Below, in pieces: positions 1 to 8,882 of a stretch of DNA of 64,000 nt. Below the pieces are notes generated by a model, which had not been told where the DNA came from, did not search any database, and was given only the letters and a program-made list of their open reading frames with translations. The DNA is from Adhaeribacter swui (lineage in GTDB: Bacteria; Bacteroidota; Bacteroidia; Cytophagales; Hymenobacteraceae): assembly GCF_014217805.1 (NCBI RefSeq), contig NZ_CP055156.1, positions 3,974,585 to 4,038,584 of the forward strand, in the 5' to 3' direction. The translations under genes and the position numbers were made by a program. How positions within the stretch are numbered: position 1 is the first letter of the stretch; each line of letters starts with the position of its first letter.

Positions 1-1477
1 AGATATTAGCTAAGTCTTGAGCTTCTTCTACAGTAAAATTACCCGAAATAGAAGAGTTACCGTTTGGAATTTCGCCTTGTACTACCGGCGCCGAGTACAC
101 GTAGTTATCCAGCACAATCGCAACCTGGCGCCCAATAGAAGATGCCGTTAAACGCTGCCATTTTTTAGCCCCAGCCACATTCATACCCATATTTACTTCC
201 GGACGACCTTGCTGGTCGAAGTCCTGGCGGGCATCACTGATGGCATCGCCACCTACCGGCGCTTTGTTATCGCGGCCTTTTTTAATGGCGTATAATTCTA
301 TAAATTCTTGTTTTGCTTGACCAGCCTGAGCAGTTGGTAAGGAAGTAGGCTTAACAGCCCATAAAAACTTCATGTTCGCCGGGAACAGAGCCCGTACATC
401 CGGACGATGTAGTAAAGCATTAACTTTGGCGGTATCGCGCACGTTTGCTTGTAAAAGGCCAGATTGTAAAAGCGGGAATAACCGGGTAAGCTGGGTGCTT
501 TGATTGGTAGCTAAAGAATCTGTTTTGGTTGAATCGGTTTTAGCAGAAGCTACGCTATTGGCGTTTGCCGAATCAGTTACCGGCTTGCCGGTTAATGGGT
601 CGATAGCGGGCTGGGCAGATGCTTTTGTTAATACATCAGCATCCGCTTTGGCGTTATCAGATTTGCCAGCGGTTAATTTATTAGCAGCTTCTTGCTTAAG
701 TAAAATCTCATTTAACTGGCCAAAATAAGGAAAATACTCTTCGGGCTTCCATACTTCCCAGAACTCCAGGTTAGCCGTTCCTTGTAACAGCTTACGCACC
801 CGGGTAGCATCGGTAACCCCGGGTAATTCAATCTGAATTTGGTCGGTGCTTTTTAACCGCTGAATGTTGGGCTGGTTTACCCCAAATTTATCAATCCGGG
901 TTTGTAAAATATTAAAAGAACGATCGATAGCCGCACTTACTTCGGTATCGATGGCAGCAATTACCTGGGCATTGGTAGAGTTGTAGTTAATTCGGCCCTT
1001 ATTAGCAGTGTTAGAGAAAATAGCCGCTAACTTGCCACTTGGGTTAATTTCGCGGTAAGCCTGGGCAAATAAAGTAGTAAATTTAGCCTGGCTGCTGGAT
1101 TGGCGTTGTTGCGCTACTTCAAGAGCCTTTAAAAAGCTGGGATCTTTGCTGTTACCCGCCATGGATTTAATAATTTCCACGGGCGAAACTTCCAGCACTA
1201 CGTGCATCCCACCTTTTAAGTCCAAACCTAAGCTTAATTCGCTGTTCTGGATTTCTTCGTAAGTATAGCTTATACCTAAAAAGTTAAAAACAGGCTCTTT
1301 CCGAACCGAGTCCAGGTAAGCAAATTTTTTGTTTGTGTTTACATTGCCTTTGGCATCCGTGGCATACGCTTCAGCTTGTTGTTGCACGCGTTTGGATACA
1401 AAGGTAAACGACAGGTAATACGCGCAAAGGGCGGTAACCAATATCGTTAACAACAATATTCCGGTTTTGTTACGCAT
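1..1477 (-). CDS. secD: SecD / SecDF protein-export membrane protein, N-terminal part (cut by window edge)
   Basis: Translating the minus strand from the ATG at 1475-1477 gives 492 uninterrupted residues that run off the left edge. Residues 8-28 form a transmembrane helix. The SecD motif LGLDLKGG lies at 83-90, followed by the periplasmic P1 region (DKFGVNQPNIQRL, IQIELPGV). SecD, with SecF and YajC, uses the proton motive force to help preproteins leave the SecYEG channel on the periplasmic side. Between the two halves of P1 there is an Ala/Ser/Thr/Lys-rich insertion (roughly 505-720 in the DNA), which looks like a flexible loop. In Bacteroidota SecD and SecF are usually one fused protein, but the C-terminal half is outside the window, so the fusion cannot be confirmed. 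Confidence 0.93.
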   Translation of the reverse strand, partial: MRNKTGILLLTILVTALCAYYLSFTFVSKRVQQQAEAYATDAKGNVNTNKKFAYLDSVRKEPVFNFLGISYTYEEIQNSELSLGLDLKGGMHVVLEVSPVEIIKSMAGNSKDPSFLKALEVAQQRQSSSQAKFTTLFAQAYREINPSGKLAAIFSNTANKGRINYNSTNAQVIAAIDTEVSAAIDRSFNILQTRIDKFGVNQPNIQRLKSTDQIQIELPGVTDATRVRKLLQGTANLEFWEVWKPEEYFPYFGQLNEILLKQEAANKLTAGKSDNAKADADVLTKASAQPAIDPLTGKPVTDSANANSVASAKTDSTKTDSLATNQSTQLTRLFPLLQSGLLQANVRDTAKVNALLHRPDVRALFPANMKFLWAVKPTSLPTAQAGQAKQEFIELYAIKKGRDNKAPVGGDAISDARQDFDQQGRPEVNMGMNVAGAKKWQRLTASSIGRQVAIVLDNYVYSAPVVQGEIPNGNSSISGNFTVEEAQDLANI

Positions 1478-1658
1478 TGATGATTAATTAAAAAATGATG
1501 AATGGTGAAAATTTAATATTTTAAAAATTTAAAAGCAGATTTTTTGGGCTCCGGAAGAGCCACTAAAAAACCACCTTGCCGGGTGTTGTTGGTTTCCGAA
1601 ATAGTTATGTAGCAGCAACAAAGCTATTGTGGGTAAAATTCGGAAACTACCCGAAAAT

Positions 1659-2024
1659 TTAGGGGGCGTTTGGAATTATGGTAAAACCTAAAAAAACGCG
1701 AAAGAAGGGAATAAAAGATTCCTGGAGTGGTAGCAGCTTAACCGTAACACGTACCGGATTGAAAAAATCAAAAGATAACCAGCGGGTTAAATCAACCAGA
1801 TGTAAAACAAAATACGTGTTAGTGGCTTCAAAACTAACTTTTTGCTTTACAATGGTTTTCTGTTTTTTGGAGCTCTGTAAATGGCTATTGTTCTCAGGGT
1901 TTGCTTTGGCAGCAACCGAAGAGTAGGTAGGTACTTCCTGGTTGTTTAATAACAAAACGCAAAACAAGGTTACTGCGGTAAACAGGAACCTGATATGTTG
2001 CGTTATGGTACGTGTAGCTGCCAT
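1659..2024 (-). CDS. Small exported or membrane-anchored protein of unknown function
   Basis: A 121-residue reading frame starting at an ATG. It begins with a basic N-terminus (ATRTITQHIR) and a hydrophobic stretch at about 11-26, which looks like a signal peptide or membrane anchor. The mature part is short and basic, with a Lys/Gln-rich stretch followed by a hydrophobic, Phe-rich tail. I do not recognise a family. It lies between secD and uridine kinase, all on the minus strand, 40 bases after the udk stop codon. An 82-residue frame on the opposite strand overlaps it; the minus frame is preferred because of the signal-like N-terminus and co-orientation with its neighbours. Confidence 0.45.
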   Translation of the reverse strand: MAATRTITQHIRFLFTAVTLFCVLLLNNQEVPTYSSVAAKANPENNSHLQSSKKQKTIVKQKVSFEATNTYFVLHLVDLTRWLSFDFFNPVRVTVKLLPLQESFIPFFRVFLGFTIIPNAP

Positions 2025-2064
2025 TTAAACTGCGAAGTTACAGTATTTTATATTTTTTCAATAA

Positions 2065-2697
2065 TTAGCTGGAATAACTTTTAATTTTTGATCTTAAAAA
2101 AGTGACTAATACCTCTAAACCATTCTCAAACTGGCGATTATTGGGTATAATCAGGTCGGATTCGTATTTGTAAGGCCGAATGTACTTTTCGTAGGTGGGC
2201 ACTACGTGGTTCGAATACCGGTATAATACATCATCTAAACCGCCGTAACCCCGCTCTTTAACATCACGCAGTATCCGGCGTTGTAATTTCACGTGTTCTT
2301 CGGCGTCAATGTACACCCGTAGGTTCAGGTGACGGGCTACTTCTTCGTAGTAAAAAACAAAAATTCCTTCTACCACCACAATGGGGGCAGGTTTAAATTC
2401 CAAATCCCGCGGAATAATATCCGGGTTGTTAAAGGTATATTCTTTACGGGTAACGGTTTCGCCGTTTTTTAATCTGAAAACGTCGCGGGCATAAGCGGCG
2501 GAATCAATAGAAGAAGGTAAATCAAAATTTATAACGCCATTAGCGTCTAATTCCTGATCGTCGTGGGGATAATAGTAATTATCTTGCGAAATCAGGCAGA
2601 TTTCTTCTGGCTGAAAAGAAGAAATTAATTTTTTTAAAAAAGTAGTCTTGCCCGAAGCACTACCCCCGGTAATACCAACAATAAAAGGTTGTTGCAT
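2065..2697 (-). CDS. udk: Uridine kinase
   Basis: A 210-residue protein that phosphorylates uridine and cytidine to UMP and CMP in the pyrimidine salvage pathway (cytosolic). The P-loop GITGGSASGKTT is at residues 8-19. It is followed by the uridine kinase pattern of a DNYY sequence (QDNYYYPH), FDLPSSIDS, and VVVEGIFVFYYEEV, the Walker B-like strand of the PRK/uridine kinase family. Length matches bacterial Udk (about 205-215). The start ATG sits directly before the P-loop region, as expected. It is transcribed in the same direction as the SAM hydrolase upstream, with a 93-base gap. Confidence 0.9.
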   Translation of the reverse strand: MQQPFIVGITGGSASGKTTFLKKLISSFQPEEICLISQDNYYYPHDDQELDANGVINFDLPSSIDSAAYARDVFRLKNGETVTRKEYTFNNPDIIPRDLEFKPAPIVVVEGIFVFYYEEVARHLNLRVYIDAEEHVKLQRRILRDVKERGYGGLDDVLYRYSNHVVPTYEKYIRPYKYESDLIIPNNRQFENGLEVLVTFLRSKIKSYSS

Positions 2698-2790
2698 GCT
2701 AAAATTAAAAACAACGTCGCAAAAAAAGATTTGTGCTGTTTCTGAACGTCCCCTCGGAACAGCAAAATAAAATTAAAAGTTTAGGGAGCT

Positions 2791-3561
2791 TTAAATCTTT
2801 TTAAAATGAATATTAACCTGGGAGTCGTAGTACATGCCCAAAAGTTCCGAAGCGTGCCCTTTGTTGATGCCAATGGATAACCACCCCTGGTGATTATAAA
2901 AACACACCACATCGCCTTCGTCTACGTGCGTAAAATCCTTGGAAATTTTCTGTACCGATTCGCGGGCAAAATGCACGGTAAAAGGCCGGTCGTGCCCAAT
3001 CGCATCCATACTGTCCTGGGATATATTGGTAATTAAGTTGCCGTAATGATCTACGTGTACGACGTGCCCGGTAATGGCATGATCGCTCAGGCGCAATTGG
3101 CGGTTAATTAACTGCCGGTAATCGGTAAGGCCGGTACCTAAATCGCTTAGATCGGCACCCGTAGCCAGCGCCAGGGCCGCCGGCGCCAATACGTCTTTTG
3201 CAGCAAAAGTTGTAGGCAATTCTACCGGTAACTCCACCATGGTTGCCGGTTGTGATTCAATAATTAAAGATAAAATGCCGTTATCGGCGGCCACAAAATA
3301 ATGATCCTGAAATTGTACCGCCAGATAGCGGTCTTGTTTACTGCCTTGAGAATCAACTGCTACCAGATGAACCGTGCCAACCGGAAAATCGCGGAATAAG
3401 GAATTTAGAACAAATGCGCCGTGGGCAATGTTATAAGGTTCTATAGCGTGCGATATGTCTATAATGGGGGTTTGCGGAGCAGTCCGTAAGATTCTGGCTT
3501 TTACTGCGGCTATGTAATGATCGGTATAGCCAAAATCCGACAAAAAAGTAATCAAACCCAT
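2791..3561 (-). CDS. SAM hydrolase / SAM hydroxide adenosyltransferase family protein (DUF62)
   Basis: A 256-residue protein starting MGLITFLSDFGYTD, the typical N-terminus of the DUF62 / fluorinase-like family, whose characterised bacterial members hydrolyse S-adenosylmethionine to adenosine and methionine. The Asp at residue 9 (SDFG), the HLVAVDSQGS region and the N-x-N segment (GNLITNIS) fit the family, as does the length. The fluorinase itself carries an extra insertion loop that I do not see, so hydrolase is the better reading. It is divergent from phoH, and the 94-base gap between them holds an 8-bp-arm inverted repeat and a TAnnTTTG element. Confidence 0.82.
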   Translation of the reverse strand: MGLITFLSDFGYTDHYIAAVKARILRTAPQTPIIDISHAIEPYNIAHGAFVLNSLFRDFPVGTVHLVAVDSQGSKQDRYLAVQFQDHYFVAADNGILSLIIESQPATMVELPVELPTTFAAKDVLAPAALALATGADLSDLGTGLTDYRQLINRQLRLSDHAITGHVVHVDHYGNLITNISQDSMDAIGHDRPFTVHFARESVQKISKDFTHVDEGDVVCFYNHQGWLSIGINKGHASELLGMYYDSQVNIHFKKI

Positions 3562-3577
3562 ACAAACGAACTATAAA

Positions 3578-3605
3578 TTTTGTATTATTGTATTATACAA
3601 AAGTA
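3578..3605. promoter_or_regulatory. Inverted repeat and -7 element between the divergent SAM hydrolase and phoH genes
   Basis: The arms TTTTGTAT (3578-3585) and ATACAAAA (3595-3602) are perfect inverted copies with a 9-base spacer. The minus strand also reads TACTTTTG from 3605 to 3598, a match to the Bacteroidota -7 element TAnnTTTG, 37 bases before the SAM hydrolase start. No clear -33 TTG is seen. Overlap of a promoter element and a palindrome suggests an operator, but this is inference. Confidence 0.3.
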
Positions 3606-3655
3606 AGAACTATTTTATTTTTAAGTTAACTGTATACGCAAAATAAGCTAAGCAT

Positions 3656-4681
3656 TTGGTAGAAAAAGTAATTACCTTAGAAAATGTATCTTTGATAGAT
3701 TTCCTAGGAACTGAGAATCAAAATATTAAACAATTAGCGGCAGCATTCCCGAGCAGCAAAATAATTTCGCGGGGTAATGAAATAAAAATTCAGGGCAAAA
3801 CCCCCGAGATCACCAAAATAAACGAAATCTTAAGTTCGCTGATCGAACATTATCATAAGTTTGGTAAAATAACCCATACCAGCGTGAACCACTACATTGC
3901 CGCAGACGGCGACTCAGAAGAAGAAGTAATAGCCACTTCGCCGGATGTAATTGTATATGGGAGCAAAGGCGGCATTATTAAAGCCAAAACGCCAAACCAG
4001 CAAAAACTGGTAGATGCCGTTGATAAGCATGATTTAGTTTTTGCACTGGGGCCTGCCGGTACCGGAAAAACGTACATATCGGTAGCCTTAGCCGTGCGGG
4101 CGCTGAAAAATAAAACCGTTAAAAAAATCATTATCTCACGACCCGTGGTGGAAGCAGGCGAAAACCTGGGCTTTTTACCGGGCGATATGAAAGAAAAAGT
4201 GGATCCCTACATCCGGCCGATTTACGACGCGCTGGAGGATATGATTCCGATTGAAAAACTGAAGTATTATCAGGAAAACAAAATTATTGAAATTGCGCCT
4301 TTAGCTTACATGCGGGGCCGCACCCTGAATAATGCTTTTGTTTTGCTGGATGAAGCCCAGAATACCACACCCATGCAGATGAAGATGTTCCTGACCCGCA
4401 TGGGGCCCAGCTCTAAAGTAATGGTGAACGGCGACCGCTCCCAGATTGACTTGCCTACTAAGGTAAAGTCGGGTTTGATAGATGCGCTACAGACTTTAAA
4501 ACACATTAAAGATATAGCTTTTGTAGAAATGAAAGCCGAAGATGTGGTACGGCATAAGCTCGTAAAATCAATTGTGGAGGCTTATACCAAAGCCGATGAA
4601 GCTAAGTTAATAGCACCGGAAAAACCAGCACCCAACCAGGAAGACCGGCCCATAAAGCTAGCTGAACCCCGGACAATTTAA
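3656..4681 (+). CDS. phoH: PhoH family ATPase
   Basis: A 341-residue PhoH-like protein. The N-terminal part (about 1-95) resembles a KH-type RNA-binding region and the PhoH P-loop domain follows: Walker A GPAGTGKT at 132-139 and Walker B LDEAQN at 231-236. SRPVVEAGENLGFLPGD is the family signature. PhoH proteins are cytosolic ATPases associated with RNA metabolism and often sit near ybeY; no ybeY is present here. The start is a TTG at 3656, because no in-frame ATG precedes the conserved N-terminus. A hairpin terminator follows at 4699. The neighbouring acetyltransferase is separated by 131 bases. Confidence 0.92.
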   Translation: MVEKVITLENVSLIDFLGTENQNIKQLAAAFPSSKIISRGNEIKIQGKTPEITKINEILSSLIEHYHKFGKITHTSVNHYIAADGDSEEEVIATSPDVIVYGSKGGIIKAKTPNQQKLVDAVDKHDLVFALGPAGTGKTYISVALAVRALKNKTVKKIIISRPVVEAGENLGFLPGDMKEKVDPYIRPIYDALEDMIPIEKLKYYQENKIIEIAPLAYMRGRTLNNAFVLLDEAQNTTPMQMKMFLTRMGPSSKVMVNGDRSQIDLPTKVKSGLIDALQTLKHIKDIAFVEMKAEDVVRHKLVKSIVEAYTKADEAKLIAPEKPAPNQEDRPIKLAEPRTI

Positions 4682-4698
4682 ATTTTTTAAAATTTTTG

Positions 4699-4746
4699 AT
4701 GGATGGAAGTGCTTCTGTTACGTAGAGCACTTACATCCATTTTTTA
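4699..4746 (+). terminator. Terminator after phoH
   Basis: The arms ATGGATGGAAGTGCT and AGCACTTACATCCAT pair with one mismatch around a loop of about 12 bases, followed directly by a T run. It lies 18 bases after the phoH stop codon. Confidence 0.75.
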
Positions 4747-4812
4747 TTTAAAACGGTAGCGTATTTCGTTCGCCAGATTTTACCCATTACGTACGCATTT
4801 TATTCTCCTTAT

Positions 4813-5241
4813 ATGGTTGAGGCAAAGCAAGTATCGGATATCCGCGATTTAGACGCTGCTTTTACTATCCGGGAAAAAGTTTTTGTAGAAGAGCAAGGCG
4901 TACCAAAAGAGGCGGAATACGACCTGCACGATAAAACGGCCCATCATTACTTAGCAACTTTTAACGGACAACCCGTAGGCGCCGCCCGCTGGCGACAAAC
5001 AGATAAAGGCATTAAGCTGGAACGTTTTGCCGTATTAGCCAATTACCGGAATCAACAAGTGGGTAGCGCCTTGCTGCGGGTTATTTTGAACGACGTAAAG
5101 CTGGCTCACCCTGAATGCCAAATCTACCTGCACGCCCAATTGGCGGCCGTACCTTTTTATAAGCGCCATGGCTTTACAAAAGTAGGCGAGCTATTTACCG
5201 AATGCGCCATCGACCACTATCAAATGGTATACCGGCCATGA
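4813..5241 (+). CDS. GNAT family N-acetyltransferase (ElaA/YjcF-like)
   Basis: A 142-residue single-domain acetyltransferase. The N-terminus shows the VREKVFVEEQGVP-type motif (here IREKVFVEEQGVPKE) typical of the ElaA/YjcF branch. ERFAVLANYRNQQVGSALL gives the acetyl-CoA pyrophosphate-binding turn (Q-x-x-G-x-A), and FYKRHGF is the conserved C-terminal motif. The substrate cannot be told from sequence. The stop codon overlaps the ATG of comEC (ATGA), so the two are probably translated together. Confidence 0.85.
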   Translation: MVEAKQVSDIRDLDAAFTIREKVFVEEQGVPKEAEYDLHDKTAHHYLATFNGQPVGAARWRQTDKGIKLERFAVLANYRNQQVGSALLRVILNDVKLAHPECQIYLHAQLAAVPFYKRHGFTKVGELFTECAIDHYQMVYRP

Positions 5242-7361
5242 TTAAGTGGGCGCCTTTTATTTTTATCAGAATAGCTGTTTGTTTTTGCGCCGGCATTTTA
5301 TGGCAGATTTACAGTAGTTACCCCATTGCTCCGCTTTTGGTTCTCATTGCTGTTTTTAGCATATTATTTTTAATTTTTCACCTTGTTGGTACGCAAAAAG
5401 CAGCTAACTTATTTATCTATCTGGCTGGTTTTTCGGGTTTAGTAAGTATCTTTTTATTGGGCAACCTGATTACCTACCAACGAACCGAAACAAATCAGCC
5501 AAATCATTTAGCCCATGTAAAGCAACCTATTGTTTATTATACCGGGGTTATTAGCGATTTTGTAGTAGAAAAGCCTAAACATTACAACGTTATCCTGCGG
5601 GTTTCGCAGGTAAGAACACAGCAGAAGTGGCAACCCGTAACCGGTAAAGTAATGCTGATGCTGCGGAAAGAACCCGGAATGAAAAAGCCCGGTTACGGCG
5701 ATGTTTTACTCTTTAAAGGCCAGCCATTGTTACCGAATGCACCTTTAAACCCCAACGCCTTTAATTATAAAGAATACCTGGCGCACCAACAAATTTACCA
5801 CCAACAATACGTTTGGCCCGGGCAATATAAGGTCATTAATTATGCTCCACCTTCCCGGGTAATGGCGGGTAGCATCTGGTTTCGTAATTACCTGAATTCT
5901 GTTTTAAAAGAATTCGTGCCCGGAGCGCGCAATTACGCTATTGCCACTGCCTTAGTGTTGGGGATGAAAGAATATCTGGATACGGACATTAAAGCGGCGT
6001 ATACCCGCACGGGTACTACGCATGTGCTGGCGGTTTCGGGTTTGCACGTGGCTTTGCTGTTTTTTGCCTTAAATACCATATTGGGTAAGTTAGCCAAAAC
6101 CCGGCAACAAAAACTGCTGGTTTTTCTGCTGTTGTTGGTTGTTATGTGGCTTTATGGTTTTGTAACCGCCTTGTCGCCTTCGGTACTGCGGGCCGTAGTT
6201 ATGTTTACCTTATTATCGGTGGGCAAGCAAATAAAACGCCGCCGAAATATGTACAATATTCTGGCAGCAACCGCCTTTGGCTTGTTGGTGTTTAATCCGT
6301 TCTTTTTACTCGATGTGGGGTTTCAGTTATCTTTTGCCGCAGTGTTGGGCATTGTGCTGTGGCAACCCCGGTTAAGTAAATTAATAAATTTTAAAAATTG
6401 GCTTGGCCGCAAACTTTGGGAAGGGGTAACTGCTTCGGTAGCTGCCCAGTTAGCCACGATGCCGCTGGCCTTGTATTATTTTCACCAGTTTCCGGTTTAC
6501 TTTTTAGTAGCTAATCTTTTTGCCATTATCATCTCGGAGTTTATTTTATATGTAGGTTTTATTTTGCTGGCCGTAGCCTGGGTACCTAGGTTGGGCGAAT
6601 GGCTGGGGTGGATCATGGGGGTTTTACTGGATGCCATGAACAGCGTGGTTTTGCTCATGCAAAGCTGGCCCATGGCTATTATCGAGAGCATTAATCTGTC
6701 AATGATGCAAGCCTGGTTGCTAGCCGCTGCTTTTTTGTTTACCACGTGGTTTTTGCTGTACCGCCACAAGTTACTGTTAGCGGTGGCTTCCGGTGCTATT
6801 GTTGTATTTTCCGGATTGCAGTTCGTAAAGCAGCAGGAGCAGCGTCAGCAAAAGCTGTGGGTGGTGTATAATTTAAAAAATGCCTCTGGTTTAGGTTTTA
6901 TTCAAGGGCAACAAGCTTATTTGTTAACCGATTCAACCCTAGTTAAAAATGCACCAGATTTTACTTATAACATTCAGCCCCATTGGGGGAAGTTAGGAAT
7001 TACCGAAGTGCAATTTACTCCGTTCAAAAACGTTAGTAACCTAGCTATTCCTACCTTTACTACTCCGGCAGGTAACATTGGGGTGGTGTGGCACGGGGTA
7101 CGCATTCTGATACTAAAAAATCCAGAGCAGTTTTCTTCAGTTTTAGCTTCGCCGGTTTCGTTTGATTATATTTTACTGCAGCATAACGTTAGAATAGAAC
7201 CGGCTACGCTGCAAGCTAATTTTAAATTTAAAGCGCTGATTCTCGACTCTTCCAATAAACCCTGGTACCGAAAACAAATAGCGCAGCTTTGCAACAGGCA
7301 ACAGATTTCGGTTTACGACGTTTCTAAACGAGGGGCCTTTGTTTATCAATCAGGCAAATAA
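5238..7361 (+). CDS. comEC: ComEC/Rec2 family DNA-uptake channel protein
   Basis: About 707 residues with many hydrophobic helices. After a DUF4131-like N-terminal region comes the ComEC/Rec2 competence core, with the signature GTTHVLAVSGLHVALL and ALSPSVLRAVVMF. ComEC forms the inner-membrane channel through which single-stranded DNA enters during transformation. The C-terminal part lacks the HxHxDH zinc motif of a metallo-beta-lactamase domain, so this is the shorter form common in Bacteroidota. The start chosen is the ATG at 5238, which overlaps the acetyltransferase stop codon; a farther upstream ATG at 5202 would lie inside that gene. Confidence 0.9.
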   Translation: MIKWAPFIFIRIAVCFCAGILWQIYSSYPIAPLLVLIAVFSILFLIFHLVGTQKAANLFIYLAGFSGLVSIFLLGNLITYQRTETNQPNHLAHVKQPIVYYTGVISDFVVEKPKHYNVILRVSQVRTQQKWQPVTGKVMLMLRKEPGMKKPGYGDVLLFKGQPLLPNAPLNPNAFNYKEYLAHQQIYHQQYVWPGQYKVINYAPPSRVMAGSIWFRNYLNSVLKEFVPGARNYAIATALVLGMKEYLDTDIKAAYTRTGTTHVLAVSGLHVALLFFALNTILGKLAKTRQQKLLVFLLLLVVMWLYGFVTALSPSVLRAVVMFTLLSVGKQIKRRRNMYNILAATAFGLLVFNPFFLLDVGFQLSFAAVLGIVLWQPRLSKLINFKNWLGRKLWEGVTASVAAQLATMPLALYYFHQFPVYFLVANLFAIIISEFILYVGFILLAVAWVPRLGEWLGWIMGVLLDAMNSVVLLMQSWPMAIIESINLSMMQAWLLAAAFLFTTWFLLYRHKLLLAVASGAIVVFSGLQFVKQQEQRQQKLWVVYNLKNASGLGFIQGQQAYLLTDSTLVKNAPDFTYNIQPHWGKLGITEVQFTPFKNVSNLAIPTFTTPAGNIGVVWHGVRILILKNPEQFSSVLASPVSFDYILLQHNVRIEPATLQANFKFKALILDSSNKPWYRKQIAQLCNRQQISVYDVSKRGAFVYQSGK

Positions 7362-7442
7362 TTCTCCTGCTTCAAATATTGGCTTGGTCAGTAGGTTTTT
7401 AGTATAATATTTGATATTATTTGTGTATCAGAGTTACCGAAA

Positions 7443-7455
7443 AACAAGTTGTTTC
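7443..7455. promoter_or_regulatory. Palindrome AAACAAGTTGTTT upstream of the enoyl-CoA hydratase gene
   Basis: A 13-base palindrome with 6-base arms around a central G. An almost identical sequence (AAACAAGTTGTTG, 8388-8401 region) lies directly upstream of crtZ. The shared 13-mer AAAACAAGTTGTT at two neighbouring promoters suggests a common regulator, but no binding protein can be assigned from the sequence. Confidence 0.25.
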
Positions 7456-7584
7456 TGAGATTATTTATTCAGAAATCAGCCCGAGCAGAAATTCTGTTTT
7501 TTTAAAAATTTATAGAATCAAGCTTACCAGTTTTTCGCGTACTCAAAAACAGTTTTGTTAGTTTAGTTTATAATCCGTTGAGGT

Positions 7585-8358
7585 ATGCATTATATAGATT
7601 ACTACATCGAAAACCGGATTGGTTACATTACTTTAAACCGTCCGGAAAAACGTAACGCTCTTAACTATCAGGTTATTAGTGAGCTAAAAGAAGCATTTGA
7701 TTTGGCCGAAAGCGATGATGACTGCAAAGTAATTGTTTTAAGAGCCAACGGCGATGTGTTTTGCGCCGGCGCCGATTTGGGCTACATGCAGGCTTTGCAG
7801 GAAAATACGTTTGAAGAAAATTTGAATGATTCGACCCACCTGGCGCATTTATTTTATCAAATATATACCCTGCGTAAAATGGTAATTGCCCAGGTGCAAG
7901 GCCCGGCTATTGCAGGTGGTTGCGGTTTGGCCACAGTTTGCGATATTATTTTTGCTTCGCCGGCGGCTACTTTTGGGTATACCGAAGTAAAAATCGGGTT
8001 TATACCGGCTATTGTAAGCGTGTTTTTGCTGCGTAAAATTGGTGAAACCCATACCAAACAGTTATTGCTTTCCGGCGATTTATTATCGGCGGCCGAGGCA
8101 AAAGAAATTGGTTTGTTAACGTATTTAGTACCCGAGCCGGAACTGGACGATAAAGTGTATGCCTTTGCCAGCCGGATTTGTCAGCAAAATTCTTTACAAT
8201 CCATTGAGTTAACCAAAGACCTGATCGCGCATTTGCAGGATATGGATTTGCAACGCGGCCTGAGTTATGCCGCTGAACGCAACGCGTACGCCCGCGAAAC
8301 CCTGGACTATCGGCGGGGTATTGCTTCGTTTTTAAACAAAGAAAAAATTTCCTGGTAA
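7585..8358 (+). CDS. Enoyl-CoA hydratase/isomerase family protein (crotonase fold)
   Basis: A 257-residue crotonase. The oxyanion-hole segments are visible: NRPEKRNALN near the N-terminus, FCAGADLGYM and GPAIAGGCGLATVCDI. The segment FGYTEVKIGFIPA holds the family's catalytic-loop Glu. These enzymes hydrate or isomerise acyl-CoA substrates; the pattern resembles methylglutaconyl-CoA hydratase-type members of leucine breakdown, but the exact substrate is not resolved. It lies upstream of crtZ with a 47-base gap and the same direction, so some read-through into the carotenoid gene is possible. The 220-base leader contains a 13-base palindrome and no clear TAnnTTTG element. Confidence 0.88.
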   Translation: MHYIDYYIENRIGYITLNRPEKRNALNYQVISELKEAFDLAESDDDCKVIVLRANGDVFCAGADLGYMQALQENTFEENLNDSTHLAHLFYQIYTLRKMVIAQVQGPAIAGGCGLATVCDIIFASPAATFGYTEVKIGFIPAIVSVFLLRKIGETHTKQLLLSGDLLSAAEAKEIGLLTYLVPEPELDDKVYAFASRICQQNSLQSIELTKDLIAHLQDMDLQRGLSYAAERNAYARETLDYRRGIASFLNKEKISW

Positions 8359-8389
8359 TTGGTAATAAAAAATAAACATTTCCGTGTAA

Positions 8390-8400
8390 AACAAGTTGTT
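8390..8400. promoter_or_regulatory. Palindrome AACAAGTTGTT just before crtZ
   Basis: An 11-base palindrome with its centre at 8395, ending 5 bases before the crtZ ATG. It repeats the sequence found at 7443-7455 upstream of the preceding gene. Its closeness to the start codon would fit a repressor site or a short mRNA hairpin; which one is unknown. Confidence 0.25.
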
Positions 8401-8405
8401 GTACT

Positions 8406-8861
8406 ATGTGGTGGAACATTGGAATTGTAATACTTACTTTTTTAGCGATGGAAGTGGTTGCCTGGTTTACGCATAAATACATTATGCACGGGTTTCTGTG
8501 GTTTTTGCATCGCTCGCACCATACCCGGCACCCGCACCCTTTAGAACGCAACGATTTGTTTTTTGTGTATTATGGGGTGCTATCTACCTTTTTTGTAATT
8601 TACGGCAGCGAACAACAAGATTATCGTTTTTGGATTGGCATTGGCATCGGCATTTATGGATTGGTGTATTTCTTAATTCATGATGTATTTATACACCGGC
8701 GTTTACGCTTGTTTGGTAAAACGCAGAACACGTATTTAAAAGCCTTAGATATTGCGCATAAAGTACACCATAAAACAACCGGTAAAAATGGCGGCGAATC
8801 TTATGGTATGTTGTGGGTGAATACTAAATTTTATAAATTAGCAAAGTCCAAGAATAAATAA
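8406..8861 (+). CDS. crtZ: Beta-carotene hydroxylase (fatty-acid hydroxylase superfamily)
   Basis: A 151-residue integral membrane di-iron hydroxylase. The histidine clusters expected of CrtZ are all present: HKYIMH (23-28), HRSHH (35-39), HDVFIH (92-97) and HKVHH (118-122), separated by hydrophobic helices. CrtZ adds hydroxyl groups at C3 and C3' of beta-carotene to give zeaxanthin, or astaxanthin when combined with a ketolase. With the crtW gene at 15280 the cell should make ketolated and hydroxylated carotenoids. The length is that of the short bacterial CrtZ form. The B12 photoreceptor gene follows after 21 bases and is probably co-transcribed. Confidence 0.93.
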   Translation: MWWNIGIVILTFLAMEVVAWFTHKYIMHGFLWFLHRSHHTRHPHPLERNDLFFVYYGVLSTFFVIYGSEQQDYRFWIGIGIGIYGLVYFLIHDVFIHRRLRLFGKTQNTYLKALDIAHKVHHKTTGKNGGESYGMLWVNTKFYKLAKSKNK

Positions 8862-8882
8862 TAATTTTAAATAAGCAGGGCA

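Noticed and set aside
1546-1568. Hairpin GGCTC/GAGCC after the small exported protein gene
   Set aside because: The stem is only 5 bases and neither strand has a T run in the right place for a terminator.
1678-1926. 82-codon frame on the plus strand
   Set aside because: It overlaps the minus-strand exported protein, which has a signal-like N-terminus and is co-oriented with its neighbours; the plus frame has no such support.
8009-8551. 180-codon minus-strand frame across the end of the hydratase gene and the start of crtZ
   Set aside because: It lies antisense to two well-supported genes and shows no domain pattern.
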